A DNA stretch of 64,000 nt, from positions 1,178,001 to 1,242,000 of the forward strand of contig OZ024841.1 of NCBI GenBank assembly GCA_964017145.1, read 5' to 3'. The notes under the pieces were generated by a model that saw only the letters and a list, made by a program, of their open reading frames with translations, did no database searches and was not told the DNA's origin. This stretch comes from Agrocybe praecox. Taxonomy: Eukaryota; Basidiomycota; Agaricomycetes; Agaricales; Agrocybaceae. A program made the translations under genes and the position numbers. Of this stretch, positions 10,870 to 23,333 are shown in pieces (position 1 is the stretch's first letter; every line of letters begins with the position of its first letter).

Positions 10870-11470
10870 TATAAAGCCAGCTTTCCCATTCTTTTTGAGG
10901 AGCAGGCTGTAAGTTGGCCTTCAATGGTGTTGTGTTCTGAGTTTTTGGCGTGCTTATTTTTTTTTAATTTCAGAAATGACAAAGTGTTTCTTTAGCTAGG
11001 CTAGGCTGTTCCATACCTTGTGACAATGCCAAGGCACAATAATAAGGTCATAGCTAAAATGTATAAGCTATATTTGGCTTGTGTAACTGCAATCACAAAT
11101 AAAAGGTCAAACATAATAAGACAAACCTTATAAATATGGATCTCACAAGTGGATCATGCATCCCCAGGTGCATTTCTGTGATGCCATCTAAGCTTAATAT
11201 TTGGGTTGAGAACTATTGAAAAAATAAGCAGCACTCACCCAGTTTTATGAATAAGCCATGAAAAGTGAAAAAGATATGTACACATTGGTACAATATAAAA
11301 AGGGTTATTATATGTCCTGCAATAGTAATGTTTGAGTTTATCAATTCTGGCATCTACAATATCATATGTTTCTGAATGTTCACTTTGATATTCTTACTAT
11401 ACTAAAATAACAGCATGAAAATGACTTATTGAGTCTCACAATGTTGGAGTCTTTTCAGTGGATAAAACCT
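10870..11470. other. No recognised feature
   Basis: AT-rich sequence with no convincing coding frame or repeat that I can tie to another part of the window. It probably represents decayed 3' sequence of the hAT relic to the right. Confidence 0.4.
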
Positions 11471-11478
11471 ATTGGAAC

Positions 11479-13960
11479 TCATGTGTTATCTTTGAAAAGA
11501 ATCATCTTTATTTTTATTGCATGGTTAATATTAAGTAAACATACTGATAAAATGTCTAAAAAAGAATCAAGTGCATCCCATTTATCTTTAATTAGATTGT
11601 GCTTGCAAAGATTTTGAAAATATTCTTGTTGAAGAAATTTGTAAATAACCTGCAACATAATGGTCAATATATTAGGATAATGATTTATATCAAAATAAAA
11701 TAAAATATACCGGTTTCAGCTTACTAGCATGCTCAATCATAAAAAACTTTGATGACCAACACACCTTAACAAGTGCAGTTCTTATATAAACTGATCTTTG
11801 GAGATATAGGAAAATACTTCATGTTGCAGTGAGGATGCCCAATACTACAAACATATATAAATAAATAATATATGTCTATTGGTAATAGACAAAAGACTGA
11901 CTGCACAGATTAAAATTTGAAGACAACCAATTGGGTCTTCATCAAGTTCTGTCATAAACATCCCAAGACAGGCCTTATTATCTATCCCAATCCTGCCAAT
12001 AGCTTTGAGAACAGCCTGGCAAGCTAAATTAACAACATGAGGAAAGCAACTATAACAAAATTAATAACAACTTAATAAAAACATAGGATTTGGCATACCA
12101 TATACACCTTGCAGTTCTCTCAAAAATAATACCTTTTGCTTTAGGAGACTGTTCAAGACACTCTAAGGACTAGCGTGGTTACGGTAATCACGTGGTAAAA
12201 CCGTGAAAATAATTATTTTACCGTACGGAAAGAAACCGTGGTAAACTGTCAATATTCGCGGTTTACCGGTAAACCGCATTAATTTTAGACACCGTGAGAG
12301 GAATCTACCAGAATAGGACGGCGCCTACTCAAGGACTCTCGACGGGAACCCAGATATCTCCCAGCTTGTTTATTCGTATCACACTAGCTAAGGAGGGTGC
12401 CCAGAGAGGCCTCCTATAGCTAATACTCAGTTTAGCACATCAGATACTCCTCTACATCTACATTGAACTTGTTTGTGTGGGACATTGGTGGGACATTGAA
12501 AGCATGACATATAAGAGTCCTTGTTTTAGTTCAGATTAACTGAATTAATTATCTATAAATCATGTTGTACAATTAAAAATTACTACCGTGAGTGGGGGTG
12601 CACAATTCCCGCTAAGTTTTACGCCGGTGATTGAAATTTGAGCCGCATCACATCCATGTCACGGCCATTTCGATAAGACATGGCTCCTAGTAGGCTCCTA
12701 CACCATCCACACATTTTATAGCATAGATTTTGTATCATATATGTAGCGTCATATGTACTACACGAAGCGAAAGTATTCAGAATGTTTTAAACAAAATAAA
12801 TCTACCACAAATGAGAAAATAAGCGAATTTCCCTGCCAAAAGTGAGCTTTAGAGTAATTTGAATAGATCCTTCCATCCAGGGAACCTATCAAAAATTTTG
12901 GTAGAAGTTTTTTACATAGAAATAAAATGTTAATCGATTCACTTGAACAGATTATAATTTACCTAACTCTGGGGGGAGATACACCCCGAAAATCAGCCCT
13001 TTCACATATGTAGAGTTCAAAATTAAGTATTCTATTCAAGCCAAAATATAGCCTCAGGTGATTTAAATTTAAGTCTACAACTAAGGTCATAATTTGTAGC
13101 GGTTCGAATTCCGTATTCCGAGCATGTTTTACCACCAAAATGTGCGTTGCACAGCCACTGATAACAAACCGAAAATAGACCACAACGCTTTCATATGCCC
13201 TACACAGCGTCCAAGGACATCGCTATGGGGTTTAGGTTAGATTACTCCACATTTGTTTGCCCTCATTCTTTTTCCTATACGGGTTCTGCTGGGATCTAAT
13301 CCTAAGCATCAATAGGTCAATTATATGCAACACAAATTCAACATGAGCCTCTCGAACACATTCCAGGCATGTGCTCGGATCATAGACTAAAGCACAATTT
13401 TATTCCTGAATTGAAGCAGTTGAAATTTATATCTCAAAAGGCGCAATCCGGTTGATATTTCGCAACTAACGAGGATTTTCTTGGGATTTTCATTTTAAAT
13501 CAAGAAATGTATAAATAGCACATTTTATGCGGAAGTAAAATTGTAGAAAATGTAATAATCATGTAGTACCAAAGAATTCAATTCTGTACATATTTTTTTC
13601 AGGAAAAACGACAGAGATTTGACCTTTTAAATTCAAGTCCTGTCTCGCGGCATAATCAGCAGACGACACCTGCTAGGTTTATTATGTAATATGCCAGTTT
13701 ACCGGTAACCGACCGTGCCGTACCGTACCGTACCGCATATGGCACTTTCCACGGTTTAATCCACGGCGGTTACCGGTAGTTACCACGCTAGTCCTTAAGA
13801 CACTCCATCATAGTGTTGTTATTTGATGCATTGTCCAGTGTAATCCACCTGATCTATCATTCAAAATGAATCTTATCCTGACATTACTATGTGTAATATG
13901 TTATATAGGTTTACCTTTTTCATGATTTTATATCTCCTCAAAATTTCAAGAAAGGTGTTT
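11479..13960 (-). pseudogene. hAT transposase relic, split by a MITE
   Basis: Minus-strand reading gives TLDNASNNNTMMECLEQ (13,850-13,797), then across the inserted element FERTARCI, and HVVNLACQAVLKAIGRI, CLGMFMTELDEDP and KDKWDALDSFLDIL (down to 11,480). This order and these blocks are typical of fungal hAT transposases: the D-N-A-x-N-N segment with a catalytic Asp, then the RCxxHxxNL-like region. The N-terminal BED region and the C-terminal dimerisation domain are not found here. Frame changes and stops make it non-functional. Confidence 0.75.
12163..13796. mobile_element. Non-autonomous hAT-like element inside the hAT relic
   Basis: The ends are inverted repeats built on AAGGACTAGCGTGGT, followed by GGTAA/CCGTGG-rich subterminal DNA, including a CCGTA run at 13,709-13,736. 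The 8-bp duplication AAGACACT is perfect (12,155-12,162 and 13,797-13,804), as expected for hAT. Removing one copy plus the insert rejoins the flanking transposase reading. The 1.6-kb interior has no credible coding frame. Confidence 0.88.
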
Positions 13961-13975
13961 GAAAGGTAACTACTA

Positions 13976-14128
13976 CCACTTCAGTGAACCAGAAATTTAG
14001 TCTCTTAGGTCAATTAATCTTTGTTGCGTAATAGACCTAAGAGGTTCTACAAGAACATTTTGTAAAAACATTCTTTAGCAAAATATTTGTTTCAAAACAT
14101 TTTACTATTTAAAATAAAACATTTTTGC
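13976..14128. repeat. End fragment of the AAAATGTTTT TIR element
   Basis: CACTTCAGTGAACCAG, CTCTTAGGTCAATTAATC and the CAAAACATTTTACTATTTA block are the reverse complement of the right end of the element at 2312-4616. Homology stops after about 150 bp. It sits between two hAT relics in opposite orientation. Confidence 0.8.
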
Positions 14129-14129
14129 A

Positions 14130-15050
14130 CTTCTAAATATAAATCCCAAAACAAAATAAAAAAAGTGTAACCAACAATGTAACTATATTTAATATAATGT
14201 GTGGCTATACTATAATAATATGCAATACACACACCTCATAAAACCTCCAAAATATCCTGAATTACGTCTCAAAAGCTTTAATATCTGGCTGATGTCTAAA
14301 TATAGAAGTTATTTCCCAATTGGGATGTTTTCACTTTTTTACTATATTTTAAAGAGATTGAATCCATTATTCTTTCTATATCAGGTACTTATAAACTCTT
14401 CAAATGGTATAAGAGCCTTATAAGGCAGTCTTAAGGCATAAAAGTACAGAAAAGGTTCACTTTTTTGATAAATTTATAAATAGGTCAGATTATTTTGAAC
14501 ATTATCCAAGTACAGATTCTTGCATCCATCTTATAGCTTATACTTGTAGGCTTTTTTGTATTTTATAAATCATGATAAATCCATTAGAATCTATATTAGC
14601 TATTTATTTAATAAATAAAAAAGTGCTCAGAATGTAGTAAATCACAGACTTGGTGTGCTTTTTGAACTCATTTTATAAATAAGTTACATTATTTTTCAAC
14701 ATTATGCAGATGCAGTTTTGTGCATCCACTCTTTCTCTTTCTATTTATGTATTTTAAAGGTTTTATAATTCATTATTAATCACTAGGACCTATATCCACC
14801 TTTTTTGTTGGAAAAAAAGTGCCCACAACACAAGAAATCAAACAATGTAACTTTTTAGGAAATTAATTATGTGACATATTCCACAGTCACACGTTTGATA
14901 AGATATGATAAGATAATTATTATTTAGATATAATTTATCAGCATAGCCACAATCTAAATAAGATGGTTAATAACATAGCCACAAATTAGATAAGCTCAAT
15001 AGCAACTCACCGTACTAATATTGAGCATAGCCTTTTACCACTACAACTGC
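14130..15050. other. AT-rich non-coding stretch with short internal repeats
   Basis: Two loosely similar blocks (about 14,460-14,600 and 14,660-14,800) share GATAAATTTATAAATAGGTC-like and TTTTGTGCATCCA-like sequence. A block near 14,930-15,000 repeats CATAGCCACAA. No coding frame is convincing. Confidence 0.45.
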
Positions 15051-15054
15051 GCAA

Positions 15055-15703
15055 ATGTTGGTTAGCAAGCAGCCAACCCTACTGCTCATTCTTCCACTCT
15101 ATCTAGCCTTGGAAAACCACTTCAAAACCACATTGAAAGATGCCACCATACCTCTTAAATTTTGCTATAGGTTAAGGGCAGGTTTAAAGAAACTGCTCAA
15201 ATATAAGGCAATAGTGGACAAAAATCAGTACTATAAAATTGGTACAAGTAAATTTCATGGTTAAAAATTTAAATATATTTCACTGACATTCATAAGTGCT
15301 CCATCTTTATTATCGCAACGTGTGGTTTCAAACAACGGCAGCATGGAATGGTGATGGTTTCAAAGCCATCGAGAAGGCCCAAGGATTGTTCAAACACGTT
15401 GCTGAAGAATATCACTGCCATTCCACATCTGTGAACTCGGACGAGCCAGCACAAGTCACCACCGACATACCAAACACCCCAAACAACAACTTACAGACTG
15501 ACAGTAATGATTGGTTCTCAAAATTCCTTTGGTTTGACATTGTCCAGGTGCCGGTTGCTCAAAACCTGAACAAGGGATTCCAGGATGAGCTGCACCAATA
15601 TTGGAGGTTTGATGGTGACCGTGGTGATAGAGAAATAGTGAATCCATTGATTTGGTGGAAGGTTCTTTGTTCCTATGATCTTTTGTATGTTGTATTTATC
15701 TAA
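15055..15703 (+). pseudogene. hAT transposase C-terminal relic
   Basis: LYLALENHFKTTL, LRAGLKKLLKYKAIVDKN and, in a second frame, FKHVAEEY followed by ELHQYWRFDGDRGDRE and NPLIWWKV match the C-terminal half of hAT transposases. The last piece is the hAT dimerisation domain, in which the L-x-x-Y and x-x-W-W-K motifs are diagnostic. A frame change separates the halves at about 15,270. It is on the opposite strand to the relic at 11.5-14.0 kb, so it is a different copy. Confidence 0.8.
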
Positions 15704-16950
15704 CTTATAATCAAATCTCATGCCACAGCATATCCAACGATTTCTCATATGGTGCTGTCATACATCATAATTGATTGAACATGAACGAACCTGAAATTGC
15801 ATAAGAGATCAATTGTTTATTTTTAAATTTCAATATTTCCTTTTTCGTATTTCTCCATTTTAATTTACCATCACGACTCTATTGCAACAAATAAGGCACC
15901 AATTCTTCCAAAAATCTATTCATTTGAGGCCCAAGTCATGAAACCGTCACCACAATCCACAGCAATTCATTCTTTTCTCTCAACATTCATCATCTTACGT
16001 GTTCAATGCTGAAAATGTCTTCCCCTTCTATCCAATCCTTTGTTCAACAGTCCAAGGATGTCGTCAATTCTTCCAGATCTCAAAAAATCAACAAAGCCTC
16101 AATATATCTATTTATTCAAATTTCCGGAGTTTTTGATGCAAGCAAAAATTGCGAATATTGGCTAGCGACACATTACACAGAGGATCACATTTTTCAAGAA
16201 GGAGACACTGTCAGTTTCATGTACAAAATTCAGCCAGACGACATATAAAAAATTATTCACCTTGAGAAAATTGTGCATTATGAACGAGGAATTATAGTTT
16301 TCGCAGTATCGACCACCTGGAAATAGCTCAATTCCTTCCATCTATTGACTTCACTAATCATCAAGTCAACTATGATCGATTTATCATTCAAGAAGAGGTG
16401 CTTGGTCATTCTTTACTGCGCATTAGTCAACTTTATTTATTTATTACTCATTCTTATTCATTCCTTACTCATTTCATCAATCAATAGACAGTTTTCTCCT
16501 TCTTTTCCATTGTTTCAACCCAATTCTTTGTCATTCCTGACTCACTCGCTCAGTCAGCTTATTCATTTAACCCCTTATTCTTTGTCATCTGTTTCAACCT
16601 TACTTGCCATCAATTACTCATGCCTTGTAGGATTTGTAGTATAAAAACTAGTTAGATCCTGTAAAGTAAATGTCAAGTTTTGTACCCCCATCATAGGACA
16701 ATTGTACTGATTCAAGCATCTATTTTTTAATTCAGTATTCATTCAGTAAATCCTCAGTCTTAGTAGTTAATTTTATAGCTTGGAAAATGTTCCAAGCTTC
16801 AATTATTCTCTTCTTTTTCAACGTTTACTCTGATTTCATTAGGAAAATTCTCTTTGTTCTTAAGGTCTTTGAGGATCTCTAAAGATGCAAAAGATACAAA
16901 AGACAGAAAGACCTTCAAAGCAAAGTGCTCTGAGTAAAAATCCATGAAAG
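15704..16950. other. Stretch without a recognised gene
   Basis: An 80-codon frame at 16,006-16,248 is the only reasonable open piece (SSPSIQSFVQQSKDVV at its start, then CEYWLATHYTEDHIFQEGDT). I know no family for it and see no second copy. The rest is AT-rich with low-complexity TCATT/ATTCA motifs at 16,370-16,640. Confidence 0.4.
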
Positions 16951-16953
16951 TGC

Positions 16954-17272
16954 TGATGAGCGTGCCGTAGCTTTGAACGCAAAATTCGACTAAGTCCGTG
17001 TTTGTGGCACAGCCACTTCCGGATTTGGACGTGCGCATCAAACGCATCAAAAATGCGCTCACCATAACGAGGCCATGCACACCTGATTCCCCCGCTGATA
17101 TCTACATTTTTCGTATGTATTATAAACCCTTTTACATCTTTCCTCATCATTCTATATTTTTATTCTTCAAAATCACGGTCTTCGAGCCAACCCCAATCTA
17201 CCATGTGCGGCATCATTGCGCGCTCGGAAAGTGCTGAAACTCCGCCAACTTCGCATTTTTCAATGTTTCAAC
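16954..17272 (+). repeat. Dispersed repeat, inverted partner of 1-318
   Basis: Matches the reverse complement of 1-318 over its whole length with scattered changes. It continues directly into promoter-like sequence at 17,400, so the two may be parts of one LTR. Confidence 0.8.
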
Positions 17273-17640
17273 GTCTCGAACTTCAATTCCTGGCTTCCGC
17301 ATGATTGTTAAAAATCTGTAAAAATACAATTCGTGTTTGTAACCATTCATTATATTTTCTTAGCCCATATGTTTGTTTTTCTTGGCTTTATTAATCCATT
17401 TATGTTCGATTTTCTTTGTAGTAGTATAAATAGGCTTGCATATGTTGTAGATAGAAATATACTAAGTTGTATCACTCGAAATCGATCTCGTTCTAGTCTT
17501 CTCTATATTTTCTACAGTCCTAGGTCGCTAGGACTCTCGTTACACGTCGTTATTTCGCTCCAGAGTGGTTCGAAGTGTCTACCTACACTTACACTCTACC
17601 ATTTCGTTTCACACTGGTTTTGAAGCCAGAGAAGCACGCT
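17273..17640 (+). promoter_or_regulatory. Possible LTR promoter region
   Basis: AGTATAAATAGGC at about 17,424 is a TATA-like box. Downstream is a CT-rich leader with GTCCTAGGTCGCTAGGACTC, a short palindrome at about 17,517-17,537. The layout resembles the U3-R-U5 of an LTR, but I see no matching second LTR or coding region. Confidence 0.35.
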
Positions 17641-17729
17641 CGCACTTATCTACGCTATCTACATCGAGTATTCTTGGTGTACGATCACTCTATATTTTTT
17701 TTTGTTTCGCACCTAGGAGGCTTGACGGT

Positions 17730-19290
17730 GTATCAGTGCTCTAAAGATCATTCAAAGACTACTAAAGACACCAGAAAGATGCTACAAAGACCCAGAAAAA
17801 CGATTGAAGGACTACTGAAGCTAATTCAAAGACTCCGAAAAACTTAGTAATTCTCTCAGAGTCCTCACAGTTTTTATGGACATTTCAGAGAGAAAAAATA
17901 TATTCAATAAACAAATCAAAATCAGTTTATTCAAATTTAAAGTAATACATGTGTTTATATACTTATTAAAGCTAAAATACAAGATAGAAAAAAAAGGGAG
18001 ATAGACAGGAAAGAGAGTAGAGAAAAGGGGAACAGAGGAGAGGGGAACAGAGAGAGAAGAGGATGTGCAAGGGTGAGGACAAAACAAAGACAGCAGGGAA
18101 AGAGAGGAGGGAAGGGGAGAGGGAAGGGGAAGAAGAGAGGGAAGGGGCAGAGGGCAGGGACAAGAGGGGATAGTGGGCCCCTCAGTGTGCCATTGTCATC
18201 TGTGGACAGCAGTGGTGAGCGACAAGACAGCATGGACGGGGTACTTACCTCATGGCACCCATTCTTCTATAACCATTCCCCACTGTGCCATGTCACACCC
18301 TTACCCCTACCCGTGTGCCCTTGCTCGCATGCTGGCAATTGTTGTTGTTGTTGTTGGTTGATGTGCTGGCATCCATCAGCGGCAGCGGTTTTGCTGAGTT
18401 GTGTGACGGTGGTGTTTAGGTTGTGTGGTGCTCATTGTTCTTGTTCATGGTGTTGTTGCAGTGTCACTGTGGTGATGATGGGTGGTGGGGGTGGTGGACA
18501 GTGGGGGTGGCGGTAAACGGCAGCAGTGGATGGTGGCGGTTGAAGAACAACCAGTGTGACATGTCAACATCACACTGTCTGCTGTCGTTGTATGCAGTGA
18601 CTGTGACGTCACCTGCATAGCTATGTAGAATGGTGCAAGTCTTAATTCAAGCTTTCTTATCTTATCTTATCTATAGTGTGGCTGTGAAAAATGTCACATG
18701 ATGGTGAAAAATTACAATTCACAGTCTTGGGACCTCTCGCACTCGACGCTGCATTGCTGGTTGGCTAAAAATAACACGACATCCGCTTTTATGTTTTGCA
18801 ATCCATCCCCTCCCGCCCTCTTTTGATGGCACAAAGGGTCCCAAAAAATCAAAACATATCCCTACATTATATCTGGGCTTTTTCCACACCATGAATGATG
18901 CCCGACACAGTGCAGGAGCCCAATTACAGTGTCAGGCACTTCGGGAACACTGTTTCCTGTGTCTATCTATAAATAACATGTTATCTGGTTGTATGTTTTT
19001 TAATCCATCCCATTAACATAGACTACAGTCATCTATCACTGTGCATCAATGGTCTTTGTCTCAAAATCTAAAAGTCCAAAATCATCTTATTCAGTCATTT
19101 TAATCCAAAGATAGTTTTTAAAATCTTAGAAAGAGCCTAAAAGACACTTTGGTAATCAGAAAGATGAACTTGTCCCCAAAGATGCTCAAAGACTTGGAAA
19201 GATACAAAAAGACTCATTAAGATTTGACCAGGCTACTAATTACCTAAAGCGCCTTAAGACAAGAATGGGTTTTCCTGATGTTCTACTCTC
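17730..19290 (-). repeat. 1.5-kb repeat element, inverted partner of 58,680-60,170
   Basis: Going right from 17,730 it holds a block of AAAGAC-type repeats, AATACATGTGTTTATATACTT, a purine tract (17,990-18,170), GGTACTTACCTCATGG, a GTTGTT/GGTGGT-rich tract, CAGTGTGACATGTCAACATC and GGTGCAAGTC. The same blocks occur in reverse at 58,680-60,170. Open frames over the purine tract are compositional artefacts. It is probably a non-autonomous mobile repeat. A diverged relative forms part of 57,300-58,150. Confidence 0.75.
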
Positions 19291-19536
19291 TTATTCGATC
19301 TCAAACTTTTGTTTAGGACAAAAGCTCATCACAAACCCTTAAACCTATATAATCTTTACACCAACAAACCATTCCTAGGAATGAAGTAACTTTATTCCCA
19401 CCCCTGAACTCACAGGGAGAGAGTTGTCTTATCTAGGTCTAGCTCACTCTTTCTCTGGATATTTGTTGTTGGTTTTGTTTTGTGTGGTTGGCAAAGCATA
19501 AATCACTGACAGAAAAATTGACTTTCAGCGCGTCTA

Positions 19537-20800
19537 TTATAGAATCAGAACCTGACTCTTCCAAATCCAAAGATATTTGGACCAGTCAGAGTCAGGAAAG
19601 ATTAGACACTCTACAAGACCTCCAAAAGTAGGCCATACCATCTCCATGGGGGTGCCTTGCATCCAAAGCCTTGTCCCAGAATGGATGTCACCATGACATG
19701 TGTCTTGAGTTTCTGAAGAGGTTTTCATGTTCTTATCTTTGGGTGTAAAGGTCTGATTAACCGGAAATCCTTGACACTCAAGACATTCGAGAAGCTTGTG
19801 GATAATTACAAGGTGGATTCGTGACTTGGGATGATCAGCCAACTGGGAGTAGGAGTTTTTGAGGTAGATATCATCAACCATCAATCCCATGCACCTCTTC
19901 ACGCACAATACAAGGAATGACTGCATGCGTGGAGTGAAGTAATCCTGCTTCAAACTTTCATGAAGGATGGGGTCCCATGCACTTGATGTCCGTAGATCAA
20001 CCATCTTTTTCAAATAAAATGCCATGAGGATGGTGTTGATTCGACATCCATACCACATGTGCTTCCCTGGCATACAATGTGAATTTTTCTGCCTGCATCA
20101 CTTAGTGGTGGTAGAATCTGCCTCATCATCAGCCATTTCCTTGGGCAGATTTGCTGGTGCAACACCAACAGCGTGATATGTCTCCTCGCCATTATGTATA
20201 ATGAGCTTGCCCCTTAGGTCAAACCCATGATAAGGGCACCAAGTATTTTGCTGGCCAGACGTATGGCATAGAAGTGTGAGATCATGATTGATATAGATAA
20301 GCTGGGGAAGGAACTTTGGGAATTGGAGGGCCCACTTGTGAATGTAAATTGTGACTGTTTTTGGGTCCTGGGTTCTTAGAAAATCAGCAATTTTGGCCCT
20401 TCCTTCGGCTGCATTTCTGTTAGTAAGATATATATATATAAGTTGATGGCAATCTTTGTACCCTCAAGAACTTGCACCAATTGTGGGTGAAGTGGCAGTG
20501 ATTGTTTCTCATCAGTGATTCCTTTGTGATCCTTCAAAGTTGACACCTTCAGCCATGTAGTTATAATCCTGATTCATCCAACTCCCTTAGCTGCCTTTGT
20601 TCAGCTGTCTCCGGCAGAGGCAGGGGCTTTGACCTCGACTTTGATTTAGATTTGAGGTTGGATGTCAATGACTTGTATTTAGATTTAGGATTGGATGTCG
20701 AAGGAACGGTATTAGCTTTCGGCATTGCTGCTTTCAAGTCTGAATGTTTTTTTATAGGCCTTGTAGACAATATCTTGTCCTCAGCATCATCGTCTGATAA
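19537..20800 (-). pseudogene. Unrecognised degenerate coding region
   Basis: The longest minus-strand frame (19,537-20,073) includes MWYGCRINTILMAFYLKKMV and FWPTFGGLVECL-like blocks. In another frame, 20,100-20,400 reads plausible protein such as VTIYIHKWALQFPKFLPQ and LTLLCHTSGQQNTWCPYHGF. A Lys/Ser-rich stretch lies at 20,560-20,770. The pieces look like one broken gene with several shifts. I cannot place it in a family. It may be the cargo or 3' part of an unknown element adjoining Copia-2. Confidence 0.4.
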
Positions 20801-21293
20801 TTTGCATTTATTGCTGTCTGAGGGTGTGTTGAGATCTTCGATGAAATCTGGAGGGAGACCTGCTCAAAGCAATTCAAGATGGTTTTCCATCAATAGAAGG
20901 TCGACTTTCAATCGGTCAGCAGCATGGGTCAAGAATGGATCCTTCAGTATGTTGTTGATCATGATGATTTGCTTCTTCATGGTAAAGATGTGATGTCAAA
21001 GGATAGATTCATTGTACTATGTCTCTGCAGCCATATGGGAACACTCAGCAGGTTTAAGGGTGCCCATAGCAACTGTGTATCATTGAGATAGTGACTCTCT
21101 TGCATGGTTTAAATTCTCTACAGTTATTTCTCTTCATATATACTATTCCATGACCATGTCTCTGGTCTGATTTAGGGCTGGTATTGTCTCAAATGTGGTT
21201 GTAATGGTCATGAGATAATAATTCATTTTGTAACAGTGGCTTCATATCTTGTCAGGTTCATCATTGATTGTCGCAAACAGATGATATTTGAAT

Positions 21294-22053
21294 TCATCTG
21301 AGACCTTCTATGGAACATTCATGAAACTTGGCCCACCATCGTGGATGTAAGGACTTGCATGCTCTGGCCACAAGGTCATGGGCATCATGGTCATGGTATA
21401 ATGATCCTGGTTTCCCATAGATTGGTGATCTAGGGTAAACACCTGGGAATGATGTGATTGAGACTCGAATGAGAAGTTCATGGAATTGGGCCACACTCCG
21501 TTGGTATGGCCCAAATCACCTGGCATAGCCGTGCTTCTGTGCCCCAGATAATTACTGTTATGGTTGAGTTTCAAAGAATTACTCTGACCGAATAGGCCTG
21601 TATCCATGGTCATCAAGTTTGGCTAATAATATAATTTTTAATATTGATGGCTAGCTTGATATAGCACATATTTTACCTGTTCTATGGGCACAAGTTGTGT
21701 CAGGTCTTTCTTAGTATCTTGATATGCTAATCTTTACTTTTTTTTTTTTCAGCAACAAAATTTTTCAACGAATTAATGGATCACCATACCCATGGCAATA
21801 CTATGGCGTCTTCACTAGGCAGATTTGAGTCATAGTGGTGCATCCCGATGTCATACAGCACAGTAGGAATTCCTTCCTCAGTCCTGTGAGCTTCTTGCAT
21901 AACAAAGGATCCTCCAGTCTGCTTACCACTGAAGTTGTCTGCAATAAAAGCAACAGCACCTTGGCACATCACAGCCTCTGGTTGGATAGGAGGTTCTAGT
22001 TTGCTAGAAAGAACTCTTTGTGATACCCCAGATACGATCATTGCTGGTAGCAT
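21294..22053 (-). pseudogene. Unrecognised degenerate coding region
   Basis: Minus-strand frames at 21,308-21,616 (His/Met/Ser-rich) and 21,781-22,053 (MIVSGVSQRVLSSKLEPPIQ, then GAVAFIADNFSGKQ) are open but match nothing I know. They have the uneven composition of decayed coding sequence. No second copy is in the window. Confidence 0.3.
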
Positions 22054-22070
22054 AGCAGCCTCACCAGAAC

Positions 22071-22258
22071 GAACCTCTGGTAAGAGGCTAGTATGTTGAG
22101 GTGTGGTGCCAGGTATTTAAATGACCAGATTAGCTCCAGTTATATGCCAATGACATATATAAGATGCACATTATCAGCAGGACTGTAAAAATGACTGGCA
22201 TAAATCTCTGGTGAGGGGTTAGTATGTTGAAGTATGGTGCCAGGTACCTAGATGACCA
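22071..22258. repeat. Direct repeat of about 58 bp
   Basis: CTCTGGTAAGAGGCTAGTATG...GGTGCCAGGTATTTAAATGACC (22,071-22,128) recurs at 22,201-22,258 with a few substitutions, 130 bp away. It lies next to the truncated 3' edge of Copia-2. Confidence 0.75.
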
Positions 22259-22341
22259 ATTGGTTAATACAGTGAGGGACAAAACTGTTTAAATGTTTTT
22301 TGAAGTTAAATTGTTTGGCAAATAACTTTGGACTGAGCAAT

Positions 22342-23333
22342 TCAAATCGTTTGAAAATTTACACCAGGGTAGGTTAGGATGTTAATAACCCACAAACTCT
22401 TCAGTAAACCAGACTGGATAATCATGGCTTGTGCCGTGCTGACAAATGTGTGATTTGCGTGTTTGATGGAGCCATTGGACTGAGGAGAGTCATGCACATT
22501 CAGGTGTCGGAATGTGCCTTGATGTTCAAGGTAGTTGGTAAATTCTTTGCTCATGAATTCGCCACCACGGTCTGACTGAAAAACCTTGACATGTTTGACA
22601 CCTTGTTGCACCATAGCCCATGCTACGTAGTGCTTGTATATATTGAGCGCCTCGGATTTCTTCACCATGAAATGTACTTGGTATTCATGTGAAGATTTAT
22701 CCTTTACGAACATGGTATAGTTGTTGCCTCCTAGTGTTCACGTTTGTGCAGGACCCCAAAGGTCAGTTGATACTTTGTTGCCATAAGCTTTTGCTGTATC
22801 GTTGATGCTTTCCTTCGGAAAAGGGTTCCTTGCAGCTTTGGCATGTACACATACATCACAGAACTCAGGTTTCAAATTCATATCGAGTTTGACTCCATAG
22901 ACCATACCCATTTTGACCATTTTGATAAGATCTTCGTGGTTGATATGTCCCATTAAACAATGGAGTTCATTGATGTTCAGTGCGAGTGACAATATGGCTG
23001 CATGTAATGTACACAATATAGTCCTCTTATAAGGGGTATGCGTCTGATTACTTGTCCAGAGGAGTTAGAGATGGTGCATGTGGTTCCGGCCATGGTTAGC
23101 GAGAATCCTGCACCAACAATGCAGGCTACAGATACCAGTTTATGACTCATGTTGGGTGCGAAGTGTACATTTTGGAGGGTGATTGGTGTTGGGTTGTGAC
23201 CAGTTCCCATCAGGAAATGAATTTTGAGGTCGCCTTTGCCAATAGCATTGAATTGCTGGCCATTGACAGCTGTGATTGGGATAGGATTTATGGTCTGATA
23301 ATTAATCAGATTTGTTCGGTCAGCAGTGAAATG
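22342..23333 (-). pseudogene. Copia-2 protease C-terminal part and integrase
   Basis: Minus-strand reading begins in protease (HFTADRTNLINYQTINPIPI) exactly where Gypsy-1 interrupts it. It then reads through NVHFAPNMSHKLVSV to the integrase zinc region (LHCLMGHINHEDL with FCDVCVHAK) and the core (STDLWGP, VFQSDRGGEF, SPQSNGSIKHANHT). The third catalytic residue, normally Glu in NG..E.xN, is Lys here, so the integrase is dead by substitution. A frame change at about 22,740 separates the two halves. Sequence is lost beyond 22,342, so no reverse transcriptase or 3' LTR remains. Confidence 0.88.

Noticed and set aside
16006..16248. 80-codon ORF as a gene
   Set aside because: There is no recognised domain, no second copy and no splice or promoter support.
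17821..18620. Several overlapping open frames rich in Arg/Lys/Gly or Leu/Phe/Ser
   Set aside because: They follow a purine tract and GTT/GGT repeats, occur on both strands and are not kept in the partner copy at 58.7-60.2 kb.
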